DNA from: Paracoccus denitrificans
GTDB taxonomy: Bacteria > Pseudomonadota > Alphaproteobacteria > Rhodobacterales > Rhodobacteraceae
DNA: 64,000 nt
NCBI GenBank assembly: GCA_003240735.1
Contig: QFNE01000011.1
Location: 12,684 to 76,683, forward strand
Direction of reading: 5' to 3'
Positions within the stretch are counted from its first letter, which is position 1. Each line of letters starts with the position of its first letter. A model generated the notes under the pieces. It worked only from the letters and a program-made list of their open reading frames with translations, searched no databases and was not told the origin of the DNA. Made by a program: the position numbers and the translations under genes. Positions 43,211 to 51,110 of the stretch are shown in pieces.

Positions 43211-44020
43211 GTGCGTCTGGTTTGGGTGTGGTTCTGGTTTTGCCTTGCTGCATCGTTTGGCCTTCCAGCCTCCGCGATGCCATCACCCACGAACTTTGCG
43301 GGGCTGTGCGAACGAGCGTCAAATCAGGCCGCCGCGGAAACCGGGGTGCCCGCAGACATCCTTGGGACGCTGACCCTGACGGAAACAGGTCGTCGTCAGG
43401 ACGGCGGAGTAAGGCCATGGGCTTGGAGCGTGAATTCGGAAGGGTCGGGGACCTGGTTCGACGACCCCCAGTCGGCGCTGGAGTTTGCGCGGGGCCGGTT
43501 GTCTCAAGGGCGGACAAACCTCGACATCGGTTGCTTTCAACTGAACTATCGCTGGCACGGAGAAAACTTTGCGTCAGTGGAACAGATGTTCGATCCGCTG
43601 ACGAATGCCCGTTACGCGGCGCGGTTCGTCAGCCAGTTGTACCAAGAAACCGGCGACTGGCGGCAGGCGGCAGGCGCGTTCCATTCCCGGAATGCCGCCT
43701 TTGCCAACAAATACCTTACCCGCTTCGACACGTTGCGCGAGGTGTTTCGTCAGCAGGGCTTTGACGGCATGTCGGGGACAGAGGGAACATACAATCGATT
43801 TGCCGTGCAGGAAGGTGGTGACGAAATCGCTGGCAACGCAACGCCGCGCAGACGGCAGAACCTGCTGGGCGCAGACCTTGATGCGCCCGGTTTTGCCGAA
43901 GCGGGAAGGGGCCTGGCGCGGAAGGCAGGCTCTCTGGCCGTGGCACCGGAAAGCAGCGGACATCTACTGCGCGTGGCGTCCGGCCCACTATTTGGCGAAA
44001 TGCCGCCCCCACCGCCCTGA
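43211..44020 (+). CDS. Periplasmic lytic transglycosylase (SLT-like)
   Basis: 269-residue exported protein with a signal peptide (GLPASA-MP) and a lysozyme-like transglycosylase domain. TLTETGRRQDG (about 55-65; the Glu at about 57 is the likely catalytic acid), WSVNSEGSG (about 73-81) and LDIGCFQLNYRWH (about 105-117) are typical SLT-like stretches. The start is GTG, with GAGG seven bases upstream. The C-terminal 70 residues are unstructured-looking. It does not overlap its neighbours; the link to cell-wall turnover is family-based. Confidence 0.82.
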   Translation: MRLVWVWFWFCLAASFGLPASAMPSPTNFAGLCERASNQAAAETGVPADILGTLTLTETGRRQDGGVRPWAWSVNSEGSGTWFDDPQSALEFARGRLSQGRTNLDIGCFQLNYRWHGENFASVEQMFDPLTNARYAARFVSQLYQETGDWRQAAGAFHSRNAAFANKYLTRFDTLREVFRQQGFDGMSGTEGTYNRFAVQEGGDEIAGNATPRRRQNLLGADLDAPGFAEAGRGLARKAGSLAVAPESSGHLLRVASGPLFGEMPPPPP

Positions 44021-44105
44021 TGTTGCGCCGGTCGTCGATGGCAGGGTAAACGAGGGCTTTCCTGTTGAAAGTCGCAGCCGTGACCGACCATTCCCCGGTT
44101 TCAGA

Positions 44106-45251
44106 ATGACCCCCGCCGCACGCGCAGCCGCAGCGATCAAGGTTCTGGACGACATCATCGCGGGTGACCCGGCGGAACGCGCGCTCATCCGGTGGGCTCG
44201 CGGCAGCCGCTTTGCCGGATCGGGTGATCGGGGTGCCGTCAGGGATCTGGTGTTTGACGCGCTTCGCAAACGGGCCAGCCGTGCCGCCTTGGGCGGGTCG
44301 GATACCGGTCGTGGCCTGATCCTTGGCATGTGTCGAGAAACAAGGACTGATCCAGCAAGCATCTTTACGGGCGGTCAGTATGCGCCTGCACCCCTGACAA
44401 GCGCCGAAGGACAGATCCGCGAACCGTCGCGAACTGAGGCGCTGAACCTGCCGGACTGGATCATTCCGCGAATGCAGTCGGCACTGGGCACGGACTTCGA
44501 GCCCGTTGCAAACGCGCTTCAACAGCGCGCGCCCGTCTGGCTGCGCGTGAATGTCGCAAAGGCCACTCCCGAAGCCGCCGTCACCGCTCTCGCGGCAGAT
44601 GGCGTCGAAACTGAACAGTCGTCTTGCCTCGACACCGCGCTGAGGGTCGTCGCCGGAGAGCGGCGGATCGCCCGGTCGGCCGCATATTCGAGCGGGCTGG
44701 TCGAACTTCAGGATCTGTCGCCTCAGCTTGCCTGTGCCGCACTGAACTTCACACCCGAAATGCGGGTTCTTGATTTTTGTGCGGGCGGTGGTGGCAAATC
44801 ATTGGCGCTGGCCGCAGGCGGGGCATCGGTGGACGCGTTTGATGCGGACGCAGGGCGGATGGCAGACCTTCCGGCGCGTGTGAAGCGGGCAGGTGTCAAG
44901 GTTCGGCGGCTGAACTCAGTGAATGGCACTTACGACCTGGTGGTGGTTGATGCGCCATGTTCTGGCAGCGGCACATGGCGGCGGACGCCGGACGCGAAAT
45001 GGCGACTGAAGCCTGAAGATCTGGATCGACTTGTTGCCCTGCAGGCAGAGATTCTGGATCGGGCATCGGCACATGTCACCCCGGGCGGAGCGCTAGCCTA
45101 TATGACATGCTCCATGATCGATGCGGAGAACGGCGAACAAATCGAAAGATTCTTATCGCGGCATCCGCATTTTAACTTGCTGAAGTCACACTTGATGACC
45201 CCTCTGACGGCGTCGGACGGATTCTACTGGGCGGTTTTAACCCGCCGTTAA
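44106..45251 (+). CDS. RsmB/NOP-type RNA cytosine-5 methyltransferase
   Basis: 381-residue SAM-dependent methyltransferase of the NOL1/NOP2/Sun (RsmB) family. An N-terminal NusB-like part (about 1-70) precedes a Rossmann domain with VLDFCAGGGGKSLALA (motif I, about 221-236), VDAPCSGSGTWRRTPD (motif IV with the catalytic-region Cys, about 282-297) and the MTCSM motif VI Cys (about 336-340). The open frame begins far upstream, but ATG 44106 matches the domain start; the region before it overlaps the transglycosylase gene. Confidence 0.9.
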   Translation: MTPAARAAAAIKVLDDIIAGDPAERALIRWARGSRFAGSGDRGAVRDLVFDALRKRASRAALGGSDTGRGLILGMCRETRTDPASIFTGGQYAPAPLTSAEGQIREPSRTEALNLPDWIIPRMQSALGTDFEPVANALQQRAPVWLRVNVAKATPEAAVTALAADGVETEQSSCLDTALRVVAGERRIARSAAYSSGLVELQDLSPQLACAALNFTPEMRVLDFCAGGGGKSLALAAGGASVDAFDADAGRMADLPARVKRAGVKVRRLNSVNGTYDLVVVDAPCSGSGTWRRTPDAKWRLKPEDLDRLVALQAEILDRASAHVTPGGALAYMTCSMIDAENGEQIERFLSRHPHFNLLKSHLMTPLTASDGFYWAVLTRR

Positions 45252-45296
45252 CGGACAAGAGGATAGACCGACTGCGGGCACCAAGTTGAGGCTGTC

Positions 45297-47315
45297 ATGA
45301 CCCACCGCACCCCCTTATCGCCACGTGCCATGGCAATGGTTCCCATACTCGTCTTGCCGATCGTTCTGGCCGCGGCGTGGCTGGTTGTCGCGCCGGCCGC
45401 AATTCATCCCCGCATCATCATACCACTCACCGCCTTTGCGTTGTGTTGGTATCTGATCGCCGGGTTCGCGAGTCTGTCGCGGATGTCGCGCGCGTATCGC
45501 TTCCACCGTGATGCCAAGCGGGCAGAGCGGTGGTTGGCAACAGTCAAGGACCCCTGCTGGGCTGTCGATGACGAAGGCCGTGTTCTGGCGCAAAGCCCTG
45601 CTGCGACTTACCATTTGGACATTCTGGACCGGTCGATCACGCTATTGGTCGGCCGACATCGTGCATTGCCCGACAGCACCGTCGCCTCAACCCTGACGCG
45701 CGTCACGGACGGCGGTCGATGCCTGATCAATCTTGATCCCGATACCCGGATCGAGGCCGAGCGTCATGCAGGATATCAACTCCAGTTCTGGACGATCCGA
45801 CCGGCCGTCGAAGAACCCGATCCAAAAGTGGCCTCACTTCATGCCGACTTTGCAACCCTTCCCGTGGCCCTGCTCCGACTGCGGGCGGACGGGCGCATCG
45901 ACGATGCAAACGTTGCCGCGTTGGAGCTTCTTGGCCCAATCGAGATCGGAACCCGTCTTGCAGAAATCGTTGATGGGCCGGGGCGTCCGCTGGGCGATTG
46001 GTTGACGGAGGCTTTGGGGCGGGCCGATACGCGCGCTGAAGTCCTCCATTATTTCGGGGCGGGGATAGAGAAGTTTATCCAGGTTCGCCTTACCCGCGAC
46101 GGGGACGGCCTTGTTGCGGTACTGACGGATGCGAGTGCGCTGAAGACCCTTGAAGCTCAGTTTGTCCAAAGCCAGAAAATGCAGGCGATTGGCCAGCTGG
46201 CCGGTGGCATCGCCCATGATTTCAACAACCTGCTGACCGCCATTTCGGGCCATTGCGATCTTCTGATGCTGCGCCATGACCAGAACGATCCCGACCACGC
46301 GGATCTGCATCAGATCGGCGAAAACGCCAATCGCGCAGCCGCACTGGTTGGCCAACTCCTTGCATTTTCACGCAAACAGACGTTGAAGCCGCAAATTCTT
46401 GATGTGCGCGATACCCTCTCCGACCTAACGCATTTGCTGAACCGATTGGTCGGCGAACGGACAAATCTGGTCTTCAACCATGCGCCTGCTCTTCTGCCTA
46501 TCCGCGCCGACAAGCGGCAACTGGAGCAAGTTATGATGAACCTTGTGGTCAACGCGCGAGATGCGCTGACCGAAGGTGGTGAAATCGTGGTGGCGACTGC
46601 TCTGCTGACAGATATCCACGCTCATGGCGGGGCCGACACCCAGATGCCAAAGGGGTCATATGTCCAGATCACGGTCACGGATCAGGGGTGCGGCATTGCC
46701 CCTGACCATCTTCAGAAAATATTCGAACCATTCTACACCACCAAACGGCAAGGGGAGGGCACGGGGCTGGGGCTTTCGACGGCATACGGGATCGTCAAGC
46801 AAACGGGTGGTTACATTTTCTGCGACAGCGAACTGGACCACGGCACATGCTTTTCATTGTACTTTCCAGTATTTGCTGGAGAAATTGTCACGCCTGAACC
46901 AGCGGCCAATAGTGCGCTCGCAGTCATAGAGCAGGTCAAGAACGCTGCGATCCTGCTGGTAGAGGATGAGGGCCCAGTCCGGGCCTTCGCGGCGCGCGTT
47001 CTTCGGCTTCAAGGCTTTGAGGTGCATGAGGCCGAGTGTGGCGAGACCGCTCTAGAGCTTCTGGAAGATCAAAACCTTCAAATCGACTTGTTCATATCGG
47101 ACGTAATCATGCCTGGCATGGACGGACCGAGCTGGGTTCGCACCGCGCTTGAAATCAGGCGGGGCACACCGGTCATATTCATGTCGGGGTATACCGAAAC
47201 CCAGATGGGTGAGGACAGTGAACCTATCGAAAGTGCCGTGTTTCTGCCAAAGCCATTTTCGCTATCGGAACTCGTGGCGTGCGTTGAGAACCACATTGTG
47301 GGCAGAACCCAATAG
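45297..47315 (+). CDS. cckA: Hybrid sensor histidine kinase CckA
   Basis: 672-residue hybrid kinase, alphaproteobacterial cell-cycle phosphorelay that feeds ChpT and CtrA. Two N-terminal membrane segments (about 15-60), PAS-like region (about 75-290), the dimerisation/phosphoacceptor helix with AGGIAHDFNNLLTAISGH (His about 306), HATPase with NLVVNARDAL, DQGCGIAPD and GEGTGLGLSTAYGIV, and a C-terminal receiver with FISDVIMPGMDG (phosphoacceptor Asp about 602). Order and sequence fit CckA. Immediately after its stop the sequence changes to an accessory island, so its downstream neighbour was displaced. Confidence 0.95.
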   Translation: MTHRTPLSPRAMAMVPILVLPIVLAAAWLVVAPAAIHPRIIIPLTAFALCWYLIAGFASLSRMSRAYRFHRDAKRAERWLATVKDPCWAVDDEGRVLAQSPAATYHLDILDRSITLLVGRHRALPDSTVASTLTRVTDGGRCLINLDPDTRIEAERHAGYQLQFWTIRPAVEEPDPKVASLHADFATLPVALLRLRADGRIDDANVAALELLGPIEIGTRLAEIVDGPGRPLGDWLTEALGRADTRAEVLHYFGAGIEKFIQVRLTRDGDGLVAVLTDASALKTLEAQFVQSQKMQAIGQLAGGIAHDFNNLLTAISGHCDLLMLRHDQNDPDHADLHQIGENANRAAALVGQLLAFSRKQTLKPQILDVRDTLSDLTHLLNRLVGERTNLVFNHAPALLPIRADKRQLEQVMMNLVVNARDALTEGGEIVVATALLTDIHAHGGADTQMPKGSYVQITVTDQGCGIAPDHLQKIFEPFYTTKRQGEGTGLGLSTAYGIVKQTGGYIFCDSELDHGTCFSLYFPVFAGEIVTPEPAANSALAVIEQVKNAAILLVEDEGPVRAFAARVLRLQGFEVHEAECGETALELLEDQNLQIDLFISDVIMPGMDGPSWVRTALEIRRGTPVIFMSGYTETQMGEDSEPIESAVFLPKPFSLSELVACVENHIVGRTQ

Positions 47316-47317
47316 GG

Positions 47318-47575
47318 CCAAAACAGGTCGAGTCCATCGCACAATACCTCTGGAAACCAGCGAAACGAAGATTTGGGCTCCTCGTATCGCGTGAAGCGCC
47401 CAACCCGCAATCTCTAGGACAGAGGCGCCGTGAATGGTTGGAGCAAGAGAAGATGATTGTTTTCCTCACCGACTTGGAACTGGTCGAAATGCTTCTGATG
47501 CGCGAGCACGGCCAAGAGCCGTTTGACGTTATTGACGCCCAACTCGAGGAATTTTTGCGCACCCTCACGCCGTAG
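47318..47575 (+). pseudogene. 3' remnant of a nuclease-like gene
   Basis: Immediately after the cckA stop a frame without a start codon reads QYLWKPAKRRFGLLVSRE, then WLEQEKMIVFLTDLELVEML and ends EEFLRTLTP with a TAG at 47573-47575. The composition is clearly protein-like. It resembles the C-terminal ends of restriction-endonuclease-fold proteins with MIIFLTD-LIEM patterns, but this comparison is from memory. The 5' part is missing, so a deletion or insertion junction lies at or near 47316. Confidence 0.6.
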
Positions 47576-47881
47576 ATTACCAACTAAAGATGATGTGGCA
47601 GCGTGCTGTCAGTCCCAACTGCAAGTTGGCGAGAGCAGCTACTGCGGGCAGGAGCGACCCTGCCAGCATCCCCCTCCAAAATAGCAACCAGGGTCGCAAT
47701 GGCGAAACGCACACTTTCCCCGTCCAGCCCAGAATTTGCTTATCGGTCACCGATGGCCCAAGTCAGGCTTCGCCTGATCCATTACCACAAGCTGGCCTCG
47801 ATGCCGATTGATGGTGGCGGCGAACTACCTATCATCCCAGCCGAATGGCTCGCTCTTTAGGTCCGAAAATTTTGTGAAGCA

Positions 47882-48325
47882 GTGGCGTTCTCCGCTGTCA
47901 CTGGAGATGAGCTCTCGAAGCGGGCGATTTCAACCAAGCGAGGTAAGGCTCCAATTGATCTTTTAAAAGAGCTCAAAAAGCACCAAGCGGTTATCCTACC
48001 AAAGGCTGTCGAAGCGAATAGACACCAGTCTGATCGCTGGGTCCCCGATGCATGCCAGAACAAGGACTGGAGCGCTGACGATGTGATCGAGGCGTGGAAT
48101 CAGGCGAGCAATATCCTGCATGTCAAACATCCCGATCATGCTCAGGCAGTTTGGCTCAATCCTATGAGGGAAAGGATGGAGAAATACCTATTCTCTTTGA
48201 AGGAGTGGCTTTGGACGCACAATATCGACTATCAGCACTACGCAATACTCATCCAAATGGGCGAATACCCTGATCACTTTATGACGCAATTAAAAAGTGG
48301 AGCGCAGCCGCCTTCTCCAAACTAA
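47882..48325 (+). CDS. Hypothetical protein, possibly the 3' part of a broken gene
   Basis: 147 residues from a GTG at 47882, without recognised domain; helical, with a Trp-rich centre (SDRWVPDAC, EKYLFSLKEWLWTHNIDYQHY). The codons just upstream remain open in the same frame back to a TAG at 47858-47860, and the ORF before that TAG (ATG 47699, reading AKRTLSPSSPEFAYRSP...) is in the same frame, so the two may once have been one gene of about 200 codons. No ribosome-binding site is seen at the GTG. Function unknown. Confidence 0.4.
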   Translation: MAFSAVTGDELSKRAISTKRGKAPIDLLKELKKHQAVILPKAVEANRHQSDRWVPDACQNKDWSADDVIEAWNQASNILHVKHPDHAQAVWLNPMRERMEKYLFSLKEWLWTHNIDYQHYAILIQMGEYPDHFMTQLKSGAQPPSPN

Positions 48326-48468
48326 TCGCGGGACGGATGACCCTGCGACAGCCGGCATTCGCGAGTGATGGTGCCACGCCATGAGGTTCGCCAATCAGTC
48401 ATTTTGCAGATCCGATATGCAGATACGCCTAGCGTCACCCCGAGCGGTGCGCAGGCACCTTTCCGCGC

Positions 48469-48753
48469 ATGCAAAACGGTCGCACAGAAGAAATCGTCGA
48501 TGAGGTGTTCCAGCATTTCTATGCCGCCAATGTTACCTATGATCTTACGAGGCAATGGATCAATCAGGATGGCCCGTTCAGGTATGACCTGCGCTGGCTC
48601 GAAATGAACTCAAGCCGTGGAGAACAAGTAGAGTTCATGCGGCGGCAGTTCAAATCTGCGTTTGGCGTGGACCCACAGGACGTGCAGGCATTCTCGCTGG
48701 ACGATGGTGTCACCGAGCAGTTGCGGACCGGGAGGTACGATGAAGGACATTGA
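48469..48753 (+). CDS. Small partner protein of the HEPN-type gene
   Basis: 94-residue acidic protein starting MQNGRTEEIVDEVFQHF. It has no recognised domain and overlaps the start of the HEPN-type gene by 14 bases, so the two form one transcription unit. The ATG at 48469 has no strong ribosome-binding site; in-frame codons upstream are open to a TAG at 48430-48432 but contain no start codon. The pairing with a HEPN protein suggests an antitoxin or regulatory partner, which is an inference from layout. Confidence 0.55.
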   Translation: MQNGRTEEIVDEVFQHFYAANVTYDLTRQWINQDGPFRYDLRWLEMNSSRGEQVEFMRRQFKSAFGVDPQDVQAFSLDDGVTEQLRTGRYDEGH

Positions 48754-49288
48754 AGGCATTGACCGCGTGTTCGAGGTGCTTTCCCCTCATTGGAAAGACA
48801 TTGAGGCCGACTTCAACAAAGAGAACGACAGGTTTAAATCCCTGTTTGCTGCCGACGCCAGCTCCATCGGCCGAGTCCTGAGAGCGCATCTCATCATTGA
48901 GAACTTTATGGACTCATATCTGGCGAGCTACTTCTGCATCGATGACTACGAGTCCTTGCGGCTGTCGTTCTATCAAAAGGCGAAGCTACTGCCAATGAAG
49001 GCATCAAGCGCAGCCTTTGTGCAGCCTGGCATCCTCCAGCTCAACGCTCTGCGAAATAAGTTCGGCCATACGCTCGGACATGAAACTGAGCGACACGAAA
49101 TCTTCGACATCTACGAGGTGCTTCGGGTTTCGAGGCCCGACGCCTTTGATGCAGCGCCGTTCGACGCGATCGAGGCTTTCATCCCGATCGCCTGCGCTTT
49201 CATTTCGGTTCCTCCGAAGCACCTTGAAGCCCTATTCATAGAGGCGCTCGCGAGAATCGTGTCATACGCGCCGGAGCAGGATGCCTAG
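48740..49288 (+). CDS. HEPN-type protein with RX4H motif
   Basis: 182-residue helical protein with GGGAGG before the ATG. The stretch LNALRNKFGH (about 101-110) contains R105-N-K-F-G-H110, the R-x4-6-H motif of HEPN ribonuclease toxins, with a polar residue directly after the Arg. Two long helices before it (IIENFMDSYLASYF and SFYQKAKLL) fit the four-helix HEPN bundle. The gene overlaps the small upstream gene by 14 bases and converges on the ImmA-type pseudogene (4-base overlap). HEPN proteins act as RNases in toxin-antitoxin and defence systems. Assignment is by motif and layout. Confidence 0.68.
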   Translation: MKDIEGIDRVFEVLSPHWKDIEADFNKENDRFKSLFAADASSIGRVLRAHLIIENFMDSYLASYFCIDDYESLRLSFYQKAKLLPMKASSAAFVQPGILQLNALRNKFGHTLGHETERHEIFDIYEVLRVSRPDAFDAAPFDAIEAFIPIACAFISVPPKHLEALFIEALARIVSYAPEQDA

Positions 49289-50334
49289 CTGCCAGCTACG
49301 ACTGCTTCCTTCCACCAAGCGATTGGGAAGATGTCGATCGGTGTGGCTGAGCAGTTCGGGCAGTGCCACATGTTCGAGCTCATCTCCGTTCCGGTGAATT
49401 TGCCGTCGCAATGCAGACAGTACCAGCCGGAATAGGCTTCACTCCGCATAAGCGGATGAATCACCCGTCCTTCAGTATCGGGCTTCATCGCATCGCGCGG
49501 CAAGTCATCCGCAATGCGCGCCCGGAGCCGGTCTGCGGCTTCGTTTAATACTTTCATCGCTTCTGCGAGCACTTCTGGATCGTCGATGGCACAAGGACCG
49601 TAGGTCTCGACCTCTGCGGATTCCGATGGGGCATGCCCCAGATGGATGCTCCAGTTGTTGCCCCAGACCAGCACGTCCATAAAGTCTTCAGTCAGCGTGC
49701 ATTGATGCCCGTTGAGAACGACTGCCGTGTCGTTCGAGGTGTCGCGTGGCGGTATCCCGTCTCTGACATTGTAAAGCAGATTTTCGGCGCGCTCCATGTG
49801 TACCCAGGTCGGCCGCCAGCCTTTATCGAACGCCTTAGTGAGATCGTTCCAGTCCGGGTGGTCGCAGAGCGTTTTGAGGTGCTCAACGTCGGCATCGCCC
49901 AGTTTGCGCATATCGGAGACGAACCATGGCTTTGGCATGAGCATACCGGCCGCGAACCGGTTGGCTTCTGTTTCTTGTCGCTGAACGAGCGTTTCAATCC
50001 GCCGCTCGCTCATGTCCTTTTTCGTGCAGCGCTGATCCCCCTTATGAGAAGGGATCAGAAAGTGTCCGATCTCGTGAGCATTGGTGAAACGTCGACGCCC
50101 CCCTTTGGTCCCGGCCTTTTAGAGAATTACGCCCCTATGTTTGGTTGGATCGGTCGTAAGGCCGCCCTCGAACTCCTCTGTTTCCATCTCCAGAATGTCG
50201 ATAATGTTGACGGAGCGGGCCAGATCTTCGATGGGGACTGGTGCCGTCCACTCTTGGTGATGGCGAAGGATGCAAGCGATGATGGATTCGAGTGCCGCAC
50301 AGTCTGCCAGATCCATCATCAAATCGTCGTTCAT
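49285..50334 (-). pseudogene. ImmA/IrrE-type metallopeptidase gene with an in-frame TAA
   Basis: Read on the minus strand, one frame runs from ATG 50334 through a TAA at 50119-50121 to a stop at 49285. Upstream of the TAA is a 71-residue N-terminal part ending DPTKHRGVIL; directly after it, in the same frame, comes RRRFTNAHEIGHFLIP, with the HEIGH zinc motif, and QETEANRFAAGMLMP, the typical ImmA continuation. The C-terminal 150 residues are not typical of ImmA and end with a CxxC...CxxC zinc ribbon. The ATG overlaps the XRE gene stop. Either a single nonsense mutation or rare read-through is involved. Confidence 0.75.
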
Positions 50335-50651
50335 TTTGGGCCCTTATCTTTCAGGCGATCGGCGACAACGCGCAGCGTTTCCCAGTCCTTGTCCGAAAGC
50401 TTACCGCCAAACTCGCGGAAAAACTGTAACGAGGACTGGTCGTCCTCGTCCTTTCCGTCCTCGGCGAGGTACTGAACAGTCACGTTAAAATGAGCGGCGA
50501 GCTTTTTCAGAAGCTCAAGCCCTGGATTGTTGCTGGTTCCTTTTTCCAAGTCCCAGATATGGGCCTTTGAGACTGACACGGCGTCGCCAACCTGTTGGAG
50601 CGACTCTCCGCGCTTCAAACGAAGCTGCTTGAGCTTTGAAGCTAACGACAT
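50331..50651 (-). CDS. XRE-family helix-turn-helix regulator
   Basis: About 106-residue regulator with an N-terminal HTH_3 domain: KLKQLRLKRGESLQQVGDAVSVSKAHIWDLEKG (about 6-38). The C-terminal half is acidic and may dimerise. Start ATG at 50651; the frame opening at 50669 adds a short basic extension. It overlaps the ImmA-type gene by four bases, the classical XRE plus protease pair that controls mobile elements and defence genes. It is divergent from the DUF2188 and TIR genes, so it may repress their promoter, which is an inference. Confidence 0.85.
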   Translation of the reverse strand: MSLASKLKQLRLKRGESLQQVGDAVSVSKAHIWDLEKGTSNNPGLELLKKLAAHFNVTVQYLAEDGKDEDDQSSLQFFREFGGKLSDKDWETLRVVADRLKDKGPK

Positions 50652-50726
50652 TTCAAATCTCCCATGCATGCTGCACGGGCAGTATGGGGAAAACGTCGTT
50701 CTGTCAAATGAACAACGCGTTCGCCA

Positions 50727-50757
50727 TTGACAACGACGGCAACGTTCACCATATCTT
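50727..50757 (+). promoter_or_regulatory. Candidate promoter of the DUF2188 gene
   Basis: TTGACA at 50727-50732 is a perfect -35 box. The best -10-like hexamers, ATATCT or TATCTT at 50751-50757, follow with 18-19 bases spacing, slightly long. They lie 40 bases before the start codon and opposite the start of the XRE regulator gene. Only pattern evidence. Confidence 0.45.
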
Positions 50758-50797
50758 ACGACATGTCCATACTTGGGACGGAAAGGAGGTGATGAAG

Positions 50798-51022
50798 ATG
50801 TCAGGAAGAAACCAACACGTTGTGCCTCACGCGAATGGTTGGGCAGTGCAGGGTGCGGGGAACAGCCGGGCTACTGCGGTTCACTCTACTCAAGCTGAAG
50901 CAACGGCTCATGCTCGTTCGATCGCACAGAACCAACAGTCCGAACTGTTGATCCACGGCCGAAACGGTCAGATCCGTGAACGAGACAGTTATGGCAATGA
51001 TCCGTACCCACCAAAGGGCTGA
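50798..51022 (+). CDS. DUF2188-domain protein
   Basis: 74-residue protein of the DUF2188 family: SGRNQHVVPHANGWAVQ at the N-terminus, then the conserved Ala/His stretch AEATAHARSIAQNQQSELLIHGRNGQIRERDSYGNDP. AAAGGAGG precedes the ATG at 50798 at ideal distance; an alternative ATG at 50792 would lie too near the ribosome-binding site. It has its own promoter candidate and terminator, so it is expressed as a single gene. DUF2188 proteins are often found on mobile elements; no biochemical role is established. Confidence 0.88.
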   Translation: MSGRNQHVVPHANGWAVQGAGNSRATAVHSTQAEATAHARSIAQNQQSELLIHGRNGQIRERDSYGNDPYPPKG

Positions 51023-51031
51023 TCCACCACG

Positions 51032-51064
51032 AAGACCGCGTTTGTTCAGAACGCGGTCTTTTTT
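51032..51064 (+). terminator. Rho-independent terminator after the DUF2188 gene
   Basis: A perfect 11-bp stem (51032-51042 with 51050-51060, AAGACCGCGTT) with a seven-base loop, then a run of six T. It separates the DUF2188 transcript from the TIR gene, so the TIR gene must have a promoter of its own within 51061-51100 or depend on read-through. Confidence 0.93.
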
Positions 51065-51110
51065 CTAAGGGTGTCCGCAAGGAGGCGGATCGAGGAAGGA
51101 GGAGAAAGAT

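Noticed and set aside
47224..47583. Minus-strand frame of 119 codons at the cckA end
   Set aside because: It is antisense to the cckA end and to the nuclease-like remnant, which has far better protein-like composition.
48322..48607. Short frames on both strands between the hypothetical gene and the HEPN pair
   Set aside because: No ribosome-binding site, Arg/Ser-rich composition of shadow frames; the 94-codon frame explains the region better.
49004..49222. Minus-strand frame inside the HEPN-type gene
   Set aside because: Shadow of the HEPN frame, no start signal.
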